Assembly: GCA_036389795.1 (NCBI GenBank)
Contig: DASVWD010000094.1
Location: forward strand, 1-47,215
Direction: 5' to 3'
DNA length: 47,215 nucleotides
Origin: Longimicrobium sp.
Lineage (GTDB): Bacteria; Gemmatimonadota; Gemmatimonadetes; Longimicrobiales; Longimicrobiaceae
Positions 25,875-34,509 of the stretch are shown one piece after another. Position 1 is the first letter of the stretch; the number at the start of each line of letters is the position of its first letter. Both the position numbers and the translations under genes were made by a program. The notes beneath the pieces were generated by a model that was not told where the DNA came from, made no database searches, and was given only the letters and a program-made list of their open reading frames with translations.

Positions 25875-26408
25875 TTACGATCCGCCGGGGAGCCGGCGCG
25901 GGCGGGTGCGCGGCGCGCCCTCCGGGCCCGGCGCCGCCGCGCGGTCCGCGGCCGGCGCGGCGATCGCGCCCCCCACGCTGGAGAGCGTGTACACGCCCTT
26001 CTCGCGCCGGTCCAGCGAGTTCACGCCGATGTAATAGGTGCCGGCGGGGAGGATGTCGATGATCCGCGCGTCCGTGCTGGCCGGGAGCTCGAAGTCGTCG
26101 TTCTGGACCACGACCGTGCTGTCCGAGTCCGCCAGGACCAGGTACGCGTCGAAGTCGTCGGAGCGCAGCGTGATGGTGACGGTGCGCGGGGACGCGAGGA
26201 CGAAGCGGTACACGTCCAGGCGCGAGCGGTCCTCGAAGCGGCAGTCGTCGTCGACCAGCGAGTCGACCACCACGTCACCCAGGCTGTAGTCGCGCACGGA
26301 GGCGGGGTGCTCGCGGAGGCACTCGGCCAGGTCCCCGGCGTCGGCGGGGTTGTCGCACGCCGCCGCCCACGCCAGCAGGAAGACGGCGGCCATGCAGAAG
26401 GCTCTCAT
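25875..26408 (-). CDS. Small lipoprotein with PPC-like beta-sandwich domain
   Basis: A 177-residue lipoprotein starting at the ATG at 26408 (MRAFCMAAVFLLAWAAACDN). The fold signature is that of bacterial pre-peptidase C-terminal (PPC) domains: RLDVYRFVLASPRTVTITL, FDAYLVLADSD, VVQNDDFE, ARIIDILPAGTYYIGVNS. PPC domains bind calcium and surface ligands. The tail is Ala/Pro/Arg-rich. It stands alone between tamA (about 300 bases without a recognisable gene at 25578-25874) and a repeat. Confidence 0.75.
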   Translation of the reverse strand: MRAFCMAAVFLLAWAAACDNPADAGDLAECLREHPASVRDYSLGDVVVDSLVDDDCRFEDRSRLDVYRFVLASPRTVTITLRSDDFDAYLVLADSDSTVVVQNDDFELPASTDARIIDILPAGTYYIGVNSLDRREKGVYTLSSVGGAIAAPAADRAAAPGPEGAPRTRPRRLPGGS

Positions 26409-26505
26409 GCGAATCGGGATCGTCCGTGGAGTAGAGGCGCCCCTCCCTGGCACCTGTTGCTTCTCGTCAAAATGAATGCCGGTGCGAAACGGGGAAAGAG
26501 CAAAG

Positions 26506-26590
26506 GCCTCACGCAGAGGAAGCAGAGGTAGCTGAGGAAACCCACACGGGCGGTGTGTTCTCTGCTTCCTCTGCTGACTCTGCGTGAGGC
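26506..26590. repeat. Palindromic hairpin element, copy 4 (degenerate arms)
   Basis: GCCTCACGCAGAGGAAGCAG ... CTGCTTCCTCTGCTGACTCTGCGTGAGGC folds on itself, with words GAAGCAGAG in place of the GAACACAGA of copy 1. The 3' flank TTTTAGATACCCTCGATAAC weakly recalls the conserved arm (TGATACCCGAACGA). Confidence 0.65.
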
Positions 26591-26618
26591 TTTTCTTTTA
26601 GATACCCTCGATAACGAC

Positions 26619-26653
26619 GAGAGGACGGCCCCCACGCGGGGAGCCGTCCTCTC
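26619..26653 (-). terminator. Terminator after the DEAD-box helicase
   Basis: GAGAGGACGGC ... GCCGTCCTCTC is a perfect 11-base-pair stem with an inner GC-rich loop (CCCC/GGGG). It is 23 bases past the helicase stop codon. Confidence 0.75.
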
Positions 26654-26676
26654 TGATTTCCGACTACCGGCCTGGC

Positions 26677-27930
26677 TCAGCCGACCTTGAGCAGCTTCTG
26701 CAGCTCCTCGGGGGTGAGCTCCTTGCCGGCGCGGGCGCCCAGGCGGCGGCCTCGGGTGGCGCGCTGCTCCTGCGGCGTGGGCGGCAGCTCCATCTGCGAC
26801 TCGTCGCCCTCGCCCAGCAGGCTGAAGCCGGGGACGTGCACGCGGGGGATGCGGCGGCCCAGCAGGTGCTCCACCGCGGCCACGTCGCCGATCTCGCCGC
26901 CCGACATGAAGGTGATGGCGATCCCCGTCTCGCCCGCGCGCGCCGTGCGGCCCACGCGGTGCACGTACCCTTCCGGGTCCTTGGGCGCGTCGTAGTTGAT
27001 CACGTGGCTGATCCCCTCGACGTCGATCCCGCGCTGCGCCACGTCGGTGGCGATCAGGATCTTCACCTCGCCCTCGCGGAACTTCTCCAGCGCGCGCACG
27101 CGCTGCGTCATGTTCCGGTCGCTGTGCATCACCTCCACCTGGTGCCCGGCGCGGGTGAGCTGGGTGGCCAGCCGGTCGGCGCCGAACTTGGTGCGGCAGA
27201 ACACCAGCGCCGAGTCCCACTGCTGCTCCTTGAGCAGGTGCAGCATCAGCTCGGTCTTTTGGCGCCCCTCCACGGGGTAGACGAACTGCTCCACCCCCTC
27301 GGCCGTGGTGACCTTCGGCGCCGCCTCGACGGTGACGGGGTCGCGCAGCATCTCGTACGCCAGCGACTTCACCGCGTTGGGCATGGTGGCCGAGAAGAAG
27401 AGCGTCTGGCGCTCCCTGGGCACGCGGCGCAGGATCTGGTCGATCTGCGGCTTGAAGCCCATGTCGAGCATCCGGTCCGCCTCGTCCAGCACCAGCACCT
27501 CGACCTCGGAGAGGTCCACGTTGCCGCGCTCCAGGTGGTCGATCAGGCGCCCGGGCGTGGCCACCAGCACCTCGAAGCCCGCGCGCAGGTCGCGCATCTC
27601 GCGGTCCAGCGGCACGCCGCCGTACACCACGCCCACGAACATCTCGACGCCCCTCGCGTACTCCCTCGCGTTGTCGGCCACCTGGATGGCCAGCTCGCGG
27701 GTGGGGCAGAGGACCAGCACCTTGAGGCCCTCCTTGCCGCGCATCCGGTGCAGGGAGGGCAGCATGAACGCCGCCGTCTTCCCCGTGCCCGTGGGCGCGC
27801 GGCCCAGCACGTCCTTCCCTTCCAGCGCCAGCGGGATCGCCTGCTGCTGGATCGGAGTGGGGGTCTCGTACCCCAGCTCCGTGACGGTCCGCACCAGCTC
27901 CGGTGCGAGGTTGAGCTCGTTGAATCGCAT
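26677..27930 (-). CDS. DEAD-box ATP-dependent RNA helicase (RhlE-like)
   Basis: The 417-residue helicase has every core motif: F4 and the Q motif (YETPTPIQQQAIP), Walker A APTGTGKT at 45-52, PTRELA, TPGRLIDHLERG, LDEADRML, SATMP, and the C-terminal domain with ATDVAQRGID and HRVGRTARAG. It ends with a short basic tail (RRLGARAGKELTPEEL). It unwinds or remodels RNA duplexes in ribosome assembly or mRNA decay. The start at the ATG at 27930 is supported by GAGGAAAC just upstream. The frame stays open above it, without DEAD-box similarity. No partner gene lies next to it. Confidence 0.92.
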   Translation of the reverse strand: MRFNELNLAPELVRTVTELGYETPTPIQQQAIPLALEGKDVLGRAPTGTGKTAAFMLPSLHRMRGKEGLKVLVLCPTRELAIQVADNAREYARGVEMFVGVVYGGVPLDREMRDLRAGFEVLVATPGRLIDHLERGNVDLSEVEVLVLDEADRMLDMGFKPQIDQILRRVPRERQTLFFSATMPNAVKSLAYEMLRDPVTVEAAPKVTTAEGVEQFVYPVEGRQKTELMLHLLKEQQWDSALVFCRTKFGADRLATQLTRAGHQVEVMHSDRNMTQRVRALEKFREGEVKILIATDVAQRGIDVEGISHVINYDAPKDPEGYVHRVGRTARAGETGIAITFMSGGEIGDVAAVEHLLGRRIPRVHVPGFSLLGEGDESQMELPPTPQEQRATRGRRLGARAGKELTPEELQKLLKVG

Positions 27931-28445
27931 TCGTTTCCTCGTGTGGCCCGGGCTTTTCTCTTCCGGGTCCGCTGCATGGAGGCGCGCGGCATTCTCGCCG
28001 TTTTTCTCGCGTCGCGCCTTAAGTTTTCGTGGATTTGCCCGGGGATTTCGTGCTCCCGCGAGGTCGGCCGCGCTTGCGTGGCGGCCGCGAGCACCCGTGA
28101 TCGGCTCCCGAGCAAGCTTTAAATCTAGCGAATTTCCAGCATTTACGCTACCCGTCCCCCGTATCCGCGCGCGGACCACCGTCGCGCATGCGTGCCGACC
28201 GGGGCCCGGGGACGACCTGATTGCAGTGGGGGATTGAATCGGACGGTTGAAATGGGCGATTGAAGCTGATTGACGATCTGCTTCGGTATTCGCGATCGAA
28301 GTTCCCTACGAGCCAGATTACCGGATCAGGTTCTCGAATCGGCATAAATCGTCCGCTACGACTGCGGGACGGGCGCGGCGGCGACTCCCCGGCGGCACTT
28401 CACGTGCTACGGGCCCGCAGGAACGCAGCCCTCCAAGGAGGCAAC
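27931..28445. other. Divergent intergenic region with GATTG(AA) array
   Basis: This separates the helicase from the divergent serine hydrolase. Positions 28000-28145 are locally AT-rich (CTTTAAATCTAGCGAATTTC) and probably hold the helicase promoter; no boxes are clear enough to place. At 28219-28273 the words GATTG, GATTGAA, GTTGAA, GATTGAA and GATTGA recur in one direction with spacings of 13, 14, 12 and 10 bases. No gene is supported. Confidence 0.4.
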
Positions 28446-29594
28446 ATGTGGAAGTCCCTCCCCGCTCTCGCCACCGCCGTCCTGTGCGGAGTCGCCCCCG
28501 TTCGCGCCCAGCTGCCCGAGGCGCAGGTCACGACCATCGAGCAGGCCATCACTTCGACGATGTCGCGGCTGCGCATCCCGGGCTTGAGCATCGCGATCAG
28601 CAGGGACGGAGACATCGTCTACGAGCGGGCGTTCGGCATGACGGATCTCGAGAACTCCGTCCCCGCCAGGACCACCACGGTCTATCGGATCGCGTCGAAC
28701 GTGAAGCCGATCACCGCCGCCGCCGTCATGCAGCTCGTCGAAAGGGGCCGGATCGACCTCGATGCGCCGATCCAGATGTACGTGCCGGATTATCCGCGCA
28801 AGCGTCGTCCGATCACCGTCCGGCAGCTGCTCACCCACACCAGCGGCGTGCGGCATCACAAGGACGATGCGGAATACCACACGACCCGCCACTGCGACCA
28901 GCTGAAGCAGGCGCTGGAAATGTTCGGTCGCGATTCGCTGCTGCACGCACCGGGCGAGAAAGTGACGTACTCGACGTACGGCTACGTGCTGCTCGGCCTG
29001 GCCGTCGAGGGGGCGTCGGGCATGCGCTACATCGACTACCTGCGCGAGCACATCTTCCGCCCCGCGGGGATGTCGCGAACCCGTGCCGACGAAGTGACGG
29101 ACATCATCCCCAACCGGGCGTCGGGCTACGGCGTGACGAGCGCGGGGGCGCTTCGCAACGCGAAGCTCGTAGACACGTCGTGCAGGATGCCCGGCGGCGG
29201 GATCGTCTCGTCGGCCGGGGACATGGCGCGTTTTCTCGCCGCGCTGTCGACCGGCGCGCTTCTCAGCCGTGAGAGCGTCGCGCGCATGCAGACGAACCAG
29301 CTGTCGGCCGGTGTGATGGAGCGGACGCTCGCGGGCGTCGCGCTGCCGCCCGGATACCGGCCGCCCGGATTCGGGTTCGGCTGGGCGATCGGCACCGATG
29401 CGCGCCCCGATGCCGTGTGGCATGGCGGGAATCAGCAGGGTGCCACTTCGATCATCTACTGGGTGCCGGACGCGAGGGTGGGCGTGGCAGTCCTCACGAA
29501 CCTGGAAAACCAGGGCACTGAGCTGGAGAACCTGGTGGAATCGATCGCCGAGATCGTGGCCCCGAACCGCCAGGGAGCACCGCCCGGGCGCTGA
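28446..29594 (+). CDS. Serine hydrolase, beta-lactamase/DD-peptidase fold
   Basis: A 382-residue exported enzyme starting at the ATG at 28446 behind a perfect AGGAGG. A signal peptide (LPALATAVLCGVAPVRA) leads to a Beta-lactamase (PF00144) domain. The nucleophile is Ser84 with Lys87 in SNVK (S-x-x-K). The second motif is Y175-S-T, where Y-S-N is more usual. The third is HGGNQQG. RQLLTHTSGV and MPGGGIVSSAGDMARFLAAL are typical of this family of esterases, DD-peptidases and D-aminopeptidases. The substrate cannot be assigned. Confidence 0.88.
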   Translation: MWKSLPALATAVLCGVAPVRAQLPEAQVTTIEQAITSTMSRLRIPGLSIAISRDGDIVYERAFGMTDLENSVPARTTTVYRIASNVKPITAAAVMQLVERGRIDLDAPIQMYVPDYPRKRRPITVRQLLTHTSGVRHHKDDAEYHTTRHCDQLKQALEMFGRDSLLHAPGEKVTYSTYGYVLLGLAVEGASGMRYIDYLREHIFRPAGMSRTRADEVTDIIPNRASGYGVTSAGALRNAKLVDTSCRMPGGGIVSSAGDMARFLAALSTGALLSRESVARMQTNQLSAGVMERTLAGVALPPGYRPPGFGFGWAIGTDARPDAVWHGGNQQGATSIIYWVPDARVGVAVLTNLENQGTELENLVESIAEIVAPNRQGAPPGR

Positions 29595-29728
29595 CGACGG
29601 AGGTGCCGGATCACGTTCTCGCAAGCGCGCCTCCCGGATCAGCCTTGTCCGGCTCTCGCGCGGCCGGTAGACTGGCCTGGAGAGGACCTTCGACCCGCCC
29701 GCCCCGTCCTCCTTCCTCCGGAGGCATC

Positions 29729-30157
29729 ATGCGCCGCTCGCTCGTCTCGTGGCCGCTCGTGCTGCTGCTGGTGGCGGTCATCCACGTGGACTGGCACGCC
29801 GCCCGGCCGCTGCACCACCGCCTGAGCCTGGACCTGGACTGCCACTGGACGCTGGCGATCCCCGTCTTCGCGCTGGCGGCGGCCTGGCTGCGCCGGCGCT
29901 CGCCCGGGCGGCTGTGGGAAGCGGCGGCCGCCAACCTGCTCCTGGCCACCCTCGGCGCGCAGGTGGTCGAGCCGCTGCTGTTCGAGGAGCTGTGGTACGA
30001 GCACCGCTTGGCGCTGATGACCGACGCGCTGCGGTGGACGGTGTTCGCTCAGTTCATGGCCGCCGGGCTCCTGGCGTTCGTGGCCACCGCCGCCGTGCTG
30101 GAGGCGCGCGCCCGGAGCGCGAATTCGTCTACGGGCACTCCCGACCCGGCCGTATAA
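29729..30157 (+). CDS. Small four-helix membrane protein
   Basis: The protein has 142 residues; the ATG at 29729 follows CCGGAGGC. Four hydrophobic helices are predicted: LVLLLVAVIHV, LAIPVFALAAAWL, ANLLLATLGAQVVEPLLF and FAQFMAAGLLAFVATAAVL. His and Asp residues (HVDWHAARPLHHRL, DLDCHW) sit between the first two, possibly a metal or haem site. I do not recognise the family. Confidence 0.65.
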   Translation: MRRSLVSWPLVLLLVAVIHVDWHAARPLHHRLSLDLDCHWTLAIPVFALAAAWLRRRSPGRLWEAAAANLLLATLGAQVVEPLLFEELWYEHRLALMTDALRWTVFAQFMAAGLLAFVATAAVLEARARSANSSTGTPDPAV

Positions 30158-30310
30158 AGCAGCGCGCGGAGCCGTTTTTCGCCGGTCCGGCTGCCCCGTA
30201 AACATTCGAATTAGATTTTTGGCGCCGTAGACACGCCGAATCCAAATACAAACCGAAAGCAAGAAACAGCAACGACTTACAAGATCGCGTCGTCGTTGCG
30301 GACAAGACTC

Positions 30311-30339
30311 TTGACGGCTCTGCGGCCGGAGATTATACC
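30311..30339 (+). promoter_or_regulatory. Sigma-70-type promoter for the structured RNA
   Basis: TTGACG (30311-30316), a 17-base spacer, then TATACC (30334-30339). This is the most consensus-like promoter I see in the window, lying in an AT-rich pocket (30200-30345). The start site would be near 30346, with no open reading frame behind it. Confidence 0.6.
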
Positions 30340-30345
30340 TATTCC

Positions 30346-30685
30346 TGTGCAGCGCGCGAGTCATCCCGGGGACGCTCGGGAGCCGCGCCCGGGGACCGTC
30401 AGGAAACCGGGGAACGCGGAAAAGGCTCTGCGACGTATGCGCCTGGATCGGCGGGAGTCCGATCGAAGGGCTGAGAAGGACAGGACGTCGCTGTTGCGCT
30501 CCGACGGCGCGGCGCAAGCCGGTCGAACGGGGTCCGAAAGGAGCCGGATGATGAATCCGGGGGTCGGGTCGACAGCCCGATGCAGCAGCCTCTCCAGAAG
30601 CCCGTACGGACCGGCTCTTCGTTAGGAAGCCTGTCGAACCAGTAGAGACGCCGCCCGTGCTGCAGCGCGGGTGGCGTCTCGTTTT
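30346..30685 (+). ncRNA. Candidate stand-alone structured RNA, about 340 nt
   Basis: Bounded by the promoter at 30311-30339 and an intrinsic terminator at 30655-30685. No credible ribosome-binding site or protein is seen inside. Stems visible by eye: GATCGG/CCGATC (30446-30464), CCGGAT gatga ATCCGG (30544-30560), and a long-range stem TCGACAG/CTGTCGA (30569-30575 with 30631-30637) enclosing the hairpin GGCTcTTC gtta GGAAGCC. The 5' part has CCCGGGGAC blocks. I compared it by memory with RNase P RNA, tmRNA, SRP RNA, 6S RNA and common riboswitches and found none of their conserved cores. The next gene starts 149 bases past the terminator, so it is not obviously a leader. Confidence 0.45.
30655..30685 (+). 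terminator. Intrinsic terminator of the structured RNA
   Basis: GAGACGCC.gCCCG ... CGGG.tGGCGTCTC is a near-perfect stem closed over a short loop, followed directly by GTTTT. Confidence 0.75.
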
Positions 30686-30833
30686 GCATCCCCGCTTCTC
30701 GTCTCCTCCGCTGCTCCGCGGATCTGGCATCTGCCACGGTTCATGCGTCTCCAGTCCGGGTTTGGCCTCGCGGGCGACCTCAGGGCGCCGGCGAGACGCG
30801 CTGCTGTCGGGGGACGGAATCGGAGGTGGGATC

Positions 30834-32018
30834 ATGCGCGCGCTCTTCGCCCTCGCCGCGGCCGGGCTGGCGGCCGTGGCCGTCGCGTCCGGCTCGGCCG
30901 CGGTCCAGAACCGCACCCTGACCGTCACCCCCGACTCGGCCACGCTGAGCGCCGTCGGGGCCACCGTGCAACTCACCGCCACCGTGCGCGACCGCCGCGG
31001 CGCCGTGATCCAGGCGAGCGGGACCACCTGGACGAGCCTGCAGACCGGCGTCGCCACGGTGAGCTCCACGGGGCTGGTCACCGCGCGCGCCGCGGGCACG
31101 GCGCAGATCGTGGCCACCTGGCGCAGCGCCGCGGACACATCGGTGATCATGGTCCAGGGCACCGCGCCCGCCCCGCCGCCACCGCCTCCGCCCCCTCCTC
31201 CTCCGCCGTCCGGCGGGGTGGTGATCAACGAGTGCGTGGCGCCGGGGCCGGGGTGGATCTGGTGCGACGACTTCGAGCAGGACCGGCTGAGCCGCTACTT
31301 CGAGTTCGTCACCAACAGCGGGAGCTTCTCACGCGCGGCCGGCGTGGGGGTGGCCGACTCGCACGGGATGCGGGCGCGCTGGGGGGTGGCGGGGCAGGTG
31401 GCGGCGGGGTCGCTCAGGGCGGCTTTCGGGCGCACGCCGTCCAGCTACTTCCGCCCGCTGGACGCGGGCACGGCGAACTACCGCGAGATCTACTGGCGGG
31501 TGTACCTGCGTCACGAGCCGGCGTGGACGGGCGGGGGCGGCTACAAGCTGTCGCGCGCCACCGTGCTGGCCGGCTCCAACTGGGCCCAGGCGATGATCGC
31601 CCACCACTGGAGCGGCGGGACCGGGCACAACTACCTGGTGCTGGACCCGGCCTCGGGCACCGACGAGGCGGGGAACCTGCGCACCACCATGTACAACGAC
31701 TTCGCCAACCTGCGCTGGCTGGGCGTGGCCACGGGCACCACGCCGCTGTTCGACTCGGCCCACGTGGGGCAGTGGTACTGCATCGAGACGCACGTGCGGC
31801 TGAACGACGCCGGCCAGGCGAACGGCGTCTTCGAGTTCTGGGTCAACGGCAGCCTCGAGGCGCGCCGGAGCAACCTGAACTGGCTGGGCTCGTACAGCGC
31901 CTACGGGATCAACGCCGTCTTCCTGGAGAACTACTGGAACGACGGCGCCCCCAAGGCCCAGGAGCGCTACTTCGACAACTTCGTCATCAGCACCCAGCCG
32001 ATCGGCTGCGGGGGTTGA
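30834..32018 (+). CDS. Exported Ig-like plus lectin-like (jelly-roll) protein
   Basis: A 394-residue protein from the ATG at 30834, preceded by GGAGGTGGG. After a signal peptide (FALAAAGLAAVAVASGSAA) comes a Big_2 Ig-like domain (LTVTPDSATLSAVGATVQLT, GVATVSSTGLVTARAAGTAQ). A run of 12 prolines is the linker, followed by a C-terminal beta-sandwich of about 250 residues (CDDFEQDRLSRYFEF, REIYWRVYLRHEPAWTG, GQWYCIETHVRLN, GVFEFWVNGSLEARR, RYFDNFVISTQPIGCGG). The last domain resembles concanavalin-A-like polysaccharide-binding or lyase folds; no catalytic set is evident. A surface role in glycan binding is inferred. Confidence 0.78.
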   Translation: MRALFALAAAGLAAVAVASGSAAVQNRTLTVTPDSATLSAVGATVQLTATVRDRRGAVIQASGTTWTSLQTGVATVSSTGLVTARAAGTAQIVATWRSAADTSVIMVQGTAPAPPPPPPPPPPPPSGGVVINECVAPGPGWIWCDDFEQDRLSRYFEFVTNSGSFSRAAGVGVADSHGMRARWGVAGQVAAGSLRAAFGRTPSSYFRPLDAGTANYREIYWRVYLRHEPAWTGGGGYKLSRATVLAGSNWAQAMIAHHWSGGTGHNYLVLDPASGTDEAGNLRTTMYNDFANLRWLGVATGTTPLFDSAHVGQWYCIETHVRLNDAGQANGVFEFWVNGSLEARRSNLNWLGSYSAYGINAVFLENYWNDGAPKAQERYFDNFVISTQPIGCGG

Positions 32019-32043
32019 AAGCGGGCGGATCCGATTGAAAAAG

Positions 32044-32076
32044 ACGAGGCGCGAGTGGGTTCCGCTCGCGCCTCGT
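32044..32076. terminator. Terminator after the Ig/lectin-like gene
   Basis: ACGAGGCGCGAG ... CTCGCGCCTCGT is a 12-base-pair stem followed by TGTGTTTGATG on the plus strand, 25 bases past the stop. It may also serve the small minus-strand gene ending at 32104. Confidence 0.75.
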
Positions 32077-32103
32077 TGTGTTTGATGGAAGTCGTGCGCG
32101 AAA

Positions 32104-32316
32104 TCAGCCTCTCGCGTCGTACCACGCGTTCACGTCGCGCACGATCTGGTCGAGCGCGGCATCCGTCAGGCTGTCGAAGCCCCGGCTGCCGCCGAGTTCC
32201 AGGCGTGCCTCGCCGTCCTGCACCCGCGGCTCGACGATCCAGCGGAAGTGGCCGCTGTCGTCCTCCATCGTGAAACGGAAAAGCCCAACAAAACGCGGTA
32301 GAACTCTGAGACGCAT
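32104..32316 (-). CDS. Small hypothetical protein at the island edge
   Basis: A 70-residue protein. The part from MEDDSGHFRW onward (VEPRVQDGEARLEL, DAALDQIVRDVNAWYDARG) has the GC-rich codon use of the chromosome. The first 16 residues (MRLRVLPRFVGLF) are encoded by the AT-richer side of the composition break near 32280. It is therefore either a complete small gene starting at the ATG at 32268 or 32316, or a gene whose true N-terminus was replaced when the island arrived. I do not recognise the family. Confidence 0.5.
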   Translation of the reverse strand: MRLRVLPRFVGLFRFTMEDDSGHFRWIVEPRVQDGEARLELGGSRGFDSLTDAALDQIVRDVNAWYDARG

Positions 32317-32356
32317 TCACATATCTCTGATCCAGCTCGCGGCCCAACTAGCACTC

Positions 32357-33823
32357 TCATGTGGAAGCGGTTGATTGATTCGCAGTTTCATATGGCTCTT
32401 TAGATCCAGACATTCTGGACAGGATTAAATAGGTGAGTGTCGCTAGCGCAATGCCGGGTAAGAAGGCCTCACGCGGTACGAAGAACGTCAATAGAAAGAC
32501 CGTCGCAACCCCTACTACAGAACTCCATAGCGCTGCCTTTTGTGGCGGGGTGGATTTTAGCAATCCTCCAACCAACCCAGGCACAAACGCGATGAGAAGA
32601 CCAAATGCGGAAGCGAAAAGGTCCACGATATCACGAAGTGTAAAAGCGAAAAGCATTGAAATTAGCGCGACCATCCAGGCGCTCACTTTGACAACTCGCA
32701 ACGACACATCAGACTGCTTCTCGTTGGGAAACTCAGTGCCGGCATGGGCAAGGCGGGCGCGTCTCCTAACCGATTGAACAACGCGAGCAGTCGAAATCGA
32801 GGCTACATTCAAGAACGTATCAGCGGAAGAAAGTACCGCAGCGAAGAAGGCAATGACGACCAGTGGGAAGGTGACATCAGTAGTCAGGAGGCCAATAATG
32901 TCAAGACCAGCGAATTGAGCACTTGAAAGTCCTTCAGCCTTTGCTGACAGTCCCAACAAACCAAAAGCTCCAAAGAAAAAGAAGCTCAATACACCACTAA
33001 GAACAAAACCGAATCTTGCGGCTTCGTCTGTTCGCGCTGTCACTATGCGTTGCCATAGATCAAAACGCACGAGAAAGGTAGGTGCAACGAAGAACAACGA
33101 CCCAACAAAGAAGATGAAACCACCTGATCCCAAGTGAAAGTAACTCTCTGGCAACGCCTTGATGTGTTCGGAAGCACCGTTTACCGAGAGTCTGGCCAAA
33201 AGCAATCCAACACCTATAGAAATGACAACAACCTGAAAGCAATCGGTTATCAGATCGCGTCTCAATCCACCAGTCACGATGTAGAGAGGGATAGAGATGC
33301 CGCCCACAATGGCCGCTACAATCAATATTCCGTGGCCAAGATCGACTCCCCAGAAGAACCTCAGGAAGATCGCAATAGCCACATACTGAGCGGCAAGCAT
33401 CAAGAAGAACACCAGGAGAGTAGCGATCGCAAATAATCCACTAAAGCTCACCCAGCCTTTCGTCGGATACAAGACCTCGAACAACTCGAACAGTGTCGTG
33501 ACTCCCCGCGCCTGGAGCACGCGGCGCACTGGTCCAGCCAGTACTCCCATCATGATTGAGCCCATCAGATACGATATGCCCAACGCGAGCGGCGTAATTC
33601 CTCCCTCATAGCCAAGTTGCGCAACGCCGATGAACATGCCTCCCCCGACGATAGTACCAAGGAGAGACATCGACAGCGTGAACCAACCCGTTTCTTTAGG
33701 TGCAGTAATGAAAACCTGAGTTGGTTCTCCGTTCTCCAAACGTCGGTTTCGCAATCTGCTAACCCCAAACACCAAGGCATAATAGATTGCTATAGTTAGA
33801 CTTAGAAGAACGGGATTGATCAT
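32357..33823 (-). CDS. Sodium:solute symporter (SSS family)
   Basis: A 488-residue integral membrane protein with about 13 helices. The TM1 region TIVGGGMFIGVAQLGYEGG has the unwound glycine stretch of SSS transporters, followed by GISYLMGSIMMGVLAGP. The later LSSADTFLNVASIS corresponds to the helix carrying the second sodium site (S-S-A-D). It imports a small solute, likely a carboxylate, amino acid or sugar, driven by sodium; the substrate is not readable from sequence. Its ATG overlaps the stop of the upstream membrane gene by four bases (33820-33823), so it is the last gene of the cassette. Codon use is balanced, unlike the flanks. Confidence 0.88.
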   Translation of the reverse strand: MINPVLLSLTIAIYYALVFGVSRLRNRRLENGEPTQVFITAPKETGWFTLSMSLLGTIVGGGMFIGVAQLGYEGGITPLALGISYLMGSIMMGVLAGPVRRVLQARGVTTLFELFEVLYPTKGWVSFSGLFAIATLLVFFLMLAAQYVAIAIFLRFFWGVDLGHGILIVAAIVGGISIPLYIVTGGLRRDLITDCFQVVVISIGVGLLLARLSVNGASEHIKALPESYFHLGSGGFIFFVGSLFFVAPTFLVRFDLWQRIVTARTDEAARFGFVLSGVLSFFFFGAFGLLGLSAKAEGLSSAQFAGLDIIGLLTTDVTFPLVVIAFFAAVLSSADTFLNVASISTARVVQSVRRRARLAHAGTEFPNEKQSDVSLRVVKVSAWMVALISMLFAFTLRDIVDLFASAFGLLIAFVPGLVGGLLKSTPPQKAALWSSVVGVATVFLLTFFVPREAFLPGIALATLTYLILSRMSGSKEPYETANQSTAST

Positions 33824-34509
33824 CTCGACCCTCCATCGGTTGACGGAAAATAGTGCGCGTAAGCAAGATATCGTGCGATCTTCAATGCTACATACACCGC
33901 GATTAAGGCGAGCATCTCTCGCTGAAATCCCGAATCCAACTCAGAAGGACCTAACCTTTCAAAGAAAAGGAGGCCAACTAACATAAATCCGGTAGTCAAA
34001 CGCAGGCCTAGAATGCAGTTAGTCGCCCAATAGCCATGATCAAGAGGGGACGCGCCTTGTTGCGCCACAATGTCGCTAGGGCGGCCTTGCGAATGTGGGG
34101 GATCAGATGATGATTTTCGAGGAACTAGCAGGTCCCACCAAGGCACAGTTACCGCGTACGTTGTGAATAGTATATAAAAATTCCACTGCGGCACAAACGA
34201 GAAGACAACGAGAATACCCAAGTAACTGATAAAGAACAGAAGCACGATCATCAGAAGGTGGTTCATCTGTCTCCTCAAATCAACTGTGATAGTTGCAGTC
34301 AGCCAATCGAACACGAAGTAAGTCACGAGCAAAGCCACTCCGAGCCAGTTCTCCCGCGTCAGATGAACAGCTACATCTGTAAGATTTCCTTTTGTATCTT
34401 GGACTTGTGAGACAAACTGAGTTGCGAGGAGCCCAAGGAACAGCGAGTAGAGTGTATTTAATATGATCTGTACTCTCTCTTGGGGGACCGCGAATTTAAA
34501 TGCTCTCAT
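33820..34509 (-). CDS. Six-helix membrane protein of unknown function
   Basis: A 229-residue protein with six predicted helices at about 13-34, 55-75, 84-104, 108-126, 164-185 and 200-220. Examples are ILNTLYSLFLGLLATQFV and HLLMIVLLFFISYLGILVVF. The loop between helices 4 and 5 is polar (VPRKSSSDPPHSQGRPSD). Aromatic and charged residues near the membrane face include WDLLVPRK and VVFSFVPQWNFYILF. It overlaps the genes on both sides by four bases. By analogy with small partners of some SSS permeases it might be an accessory subunit, but it resembles none that I know. Confidence 0.7.
   Translation of the reverse strand: MRAFKFAVPQERVQIILNTLYSLFLGLLATQFVSQVQDTKGNLTDVAVHLTRENWLGVALLVTYFVFDWLTATITVDLRRQMNHLLMIVLLFFISYLGILVVFSFVPQWNFYILFTTYAVTVPWWDLLVPRKSSSDPPHSQGRPSDIVAQQGASPLDHGYWATNCILGLRLTTGFMLVGLLFFERLGPSELDSGFQREMLALIAVYVALKIARYLAYAHYFPSTDGGSR

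Noticed and set aside
30399-30737. Minus-strand small protein across the structured RNA
   Set aside because: Runs through the terminator and promoter-proximal stems, has Arg-rich random composition and no ribosome-binding site.
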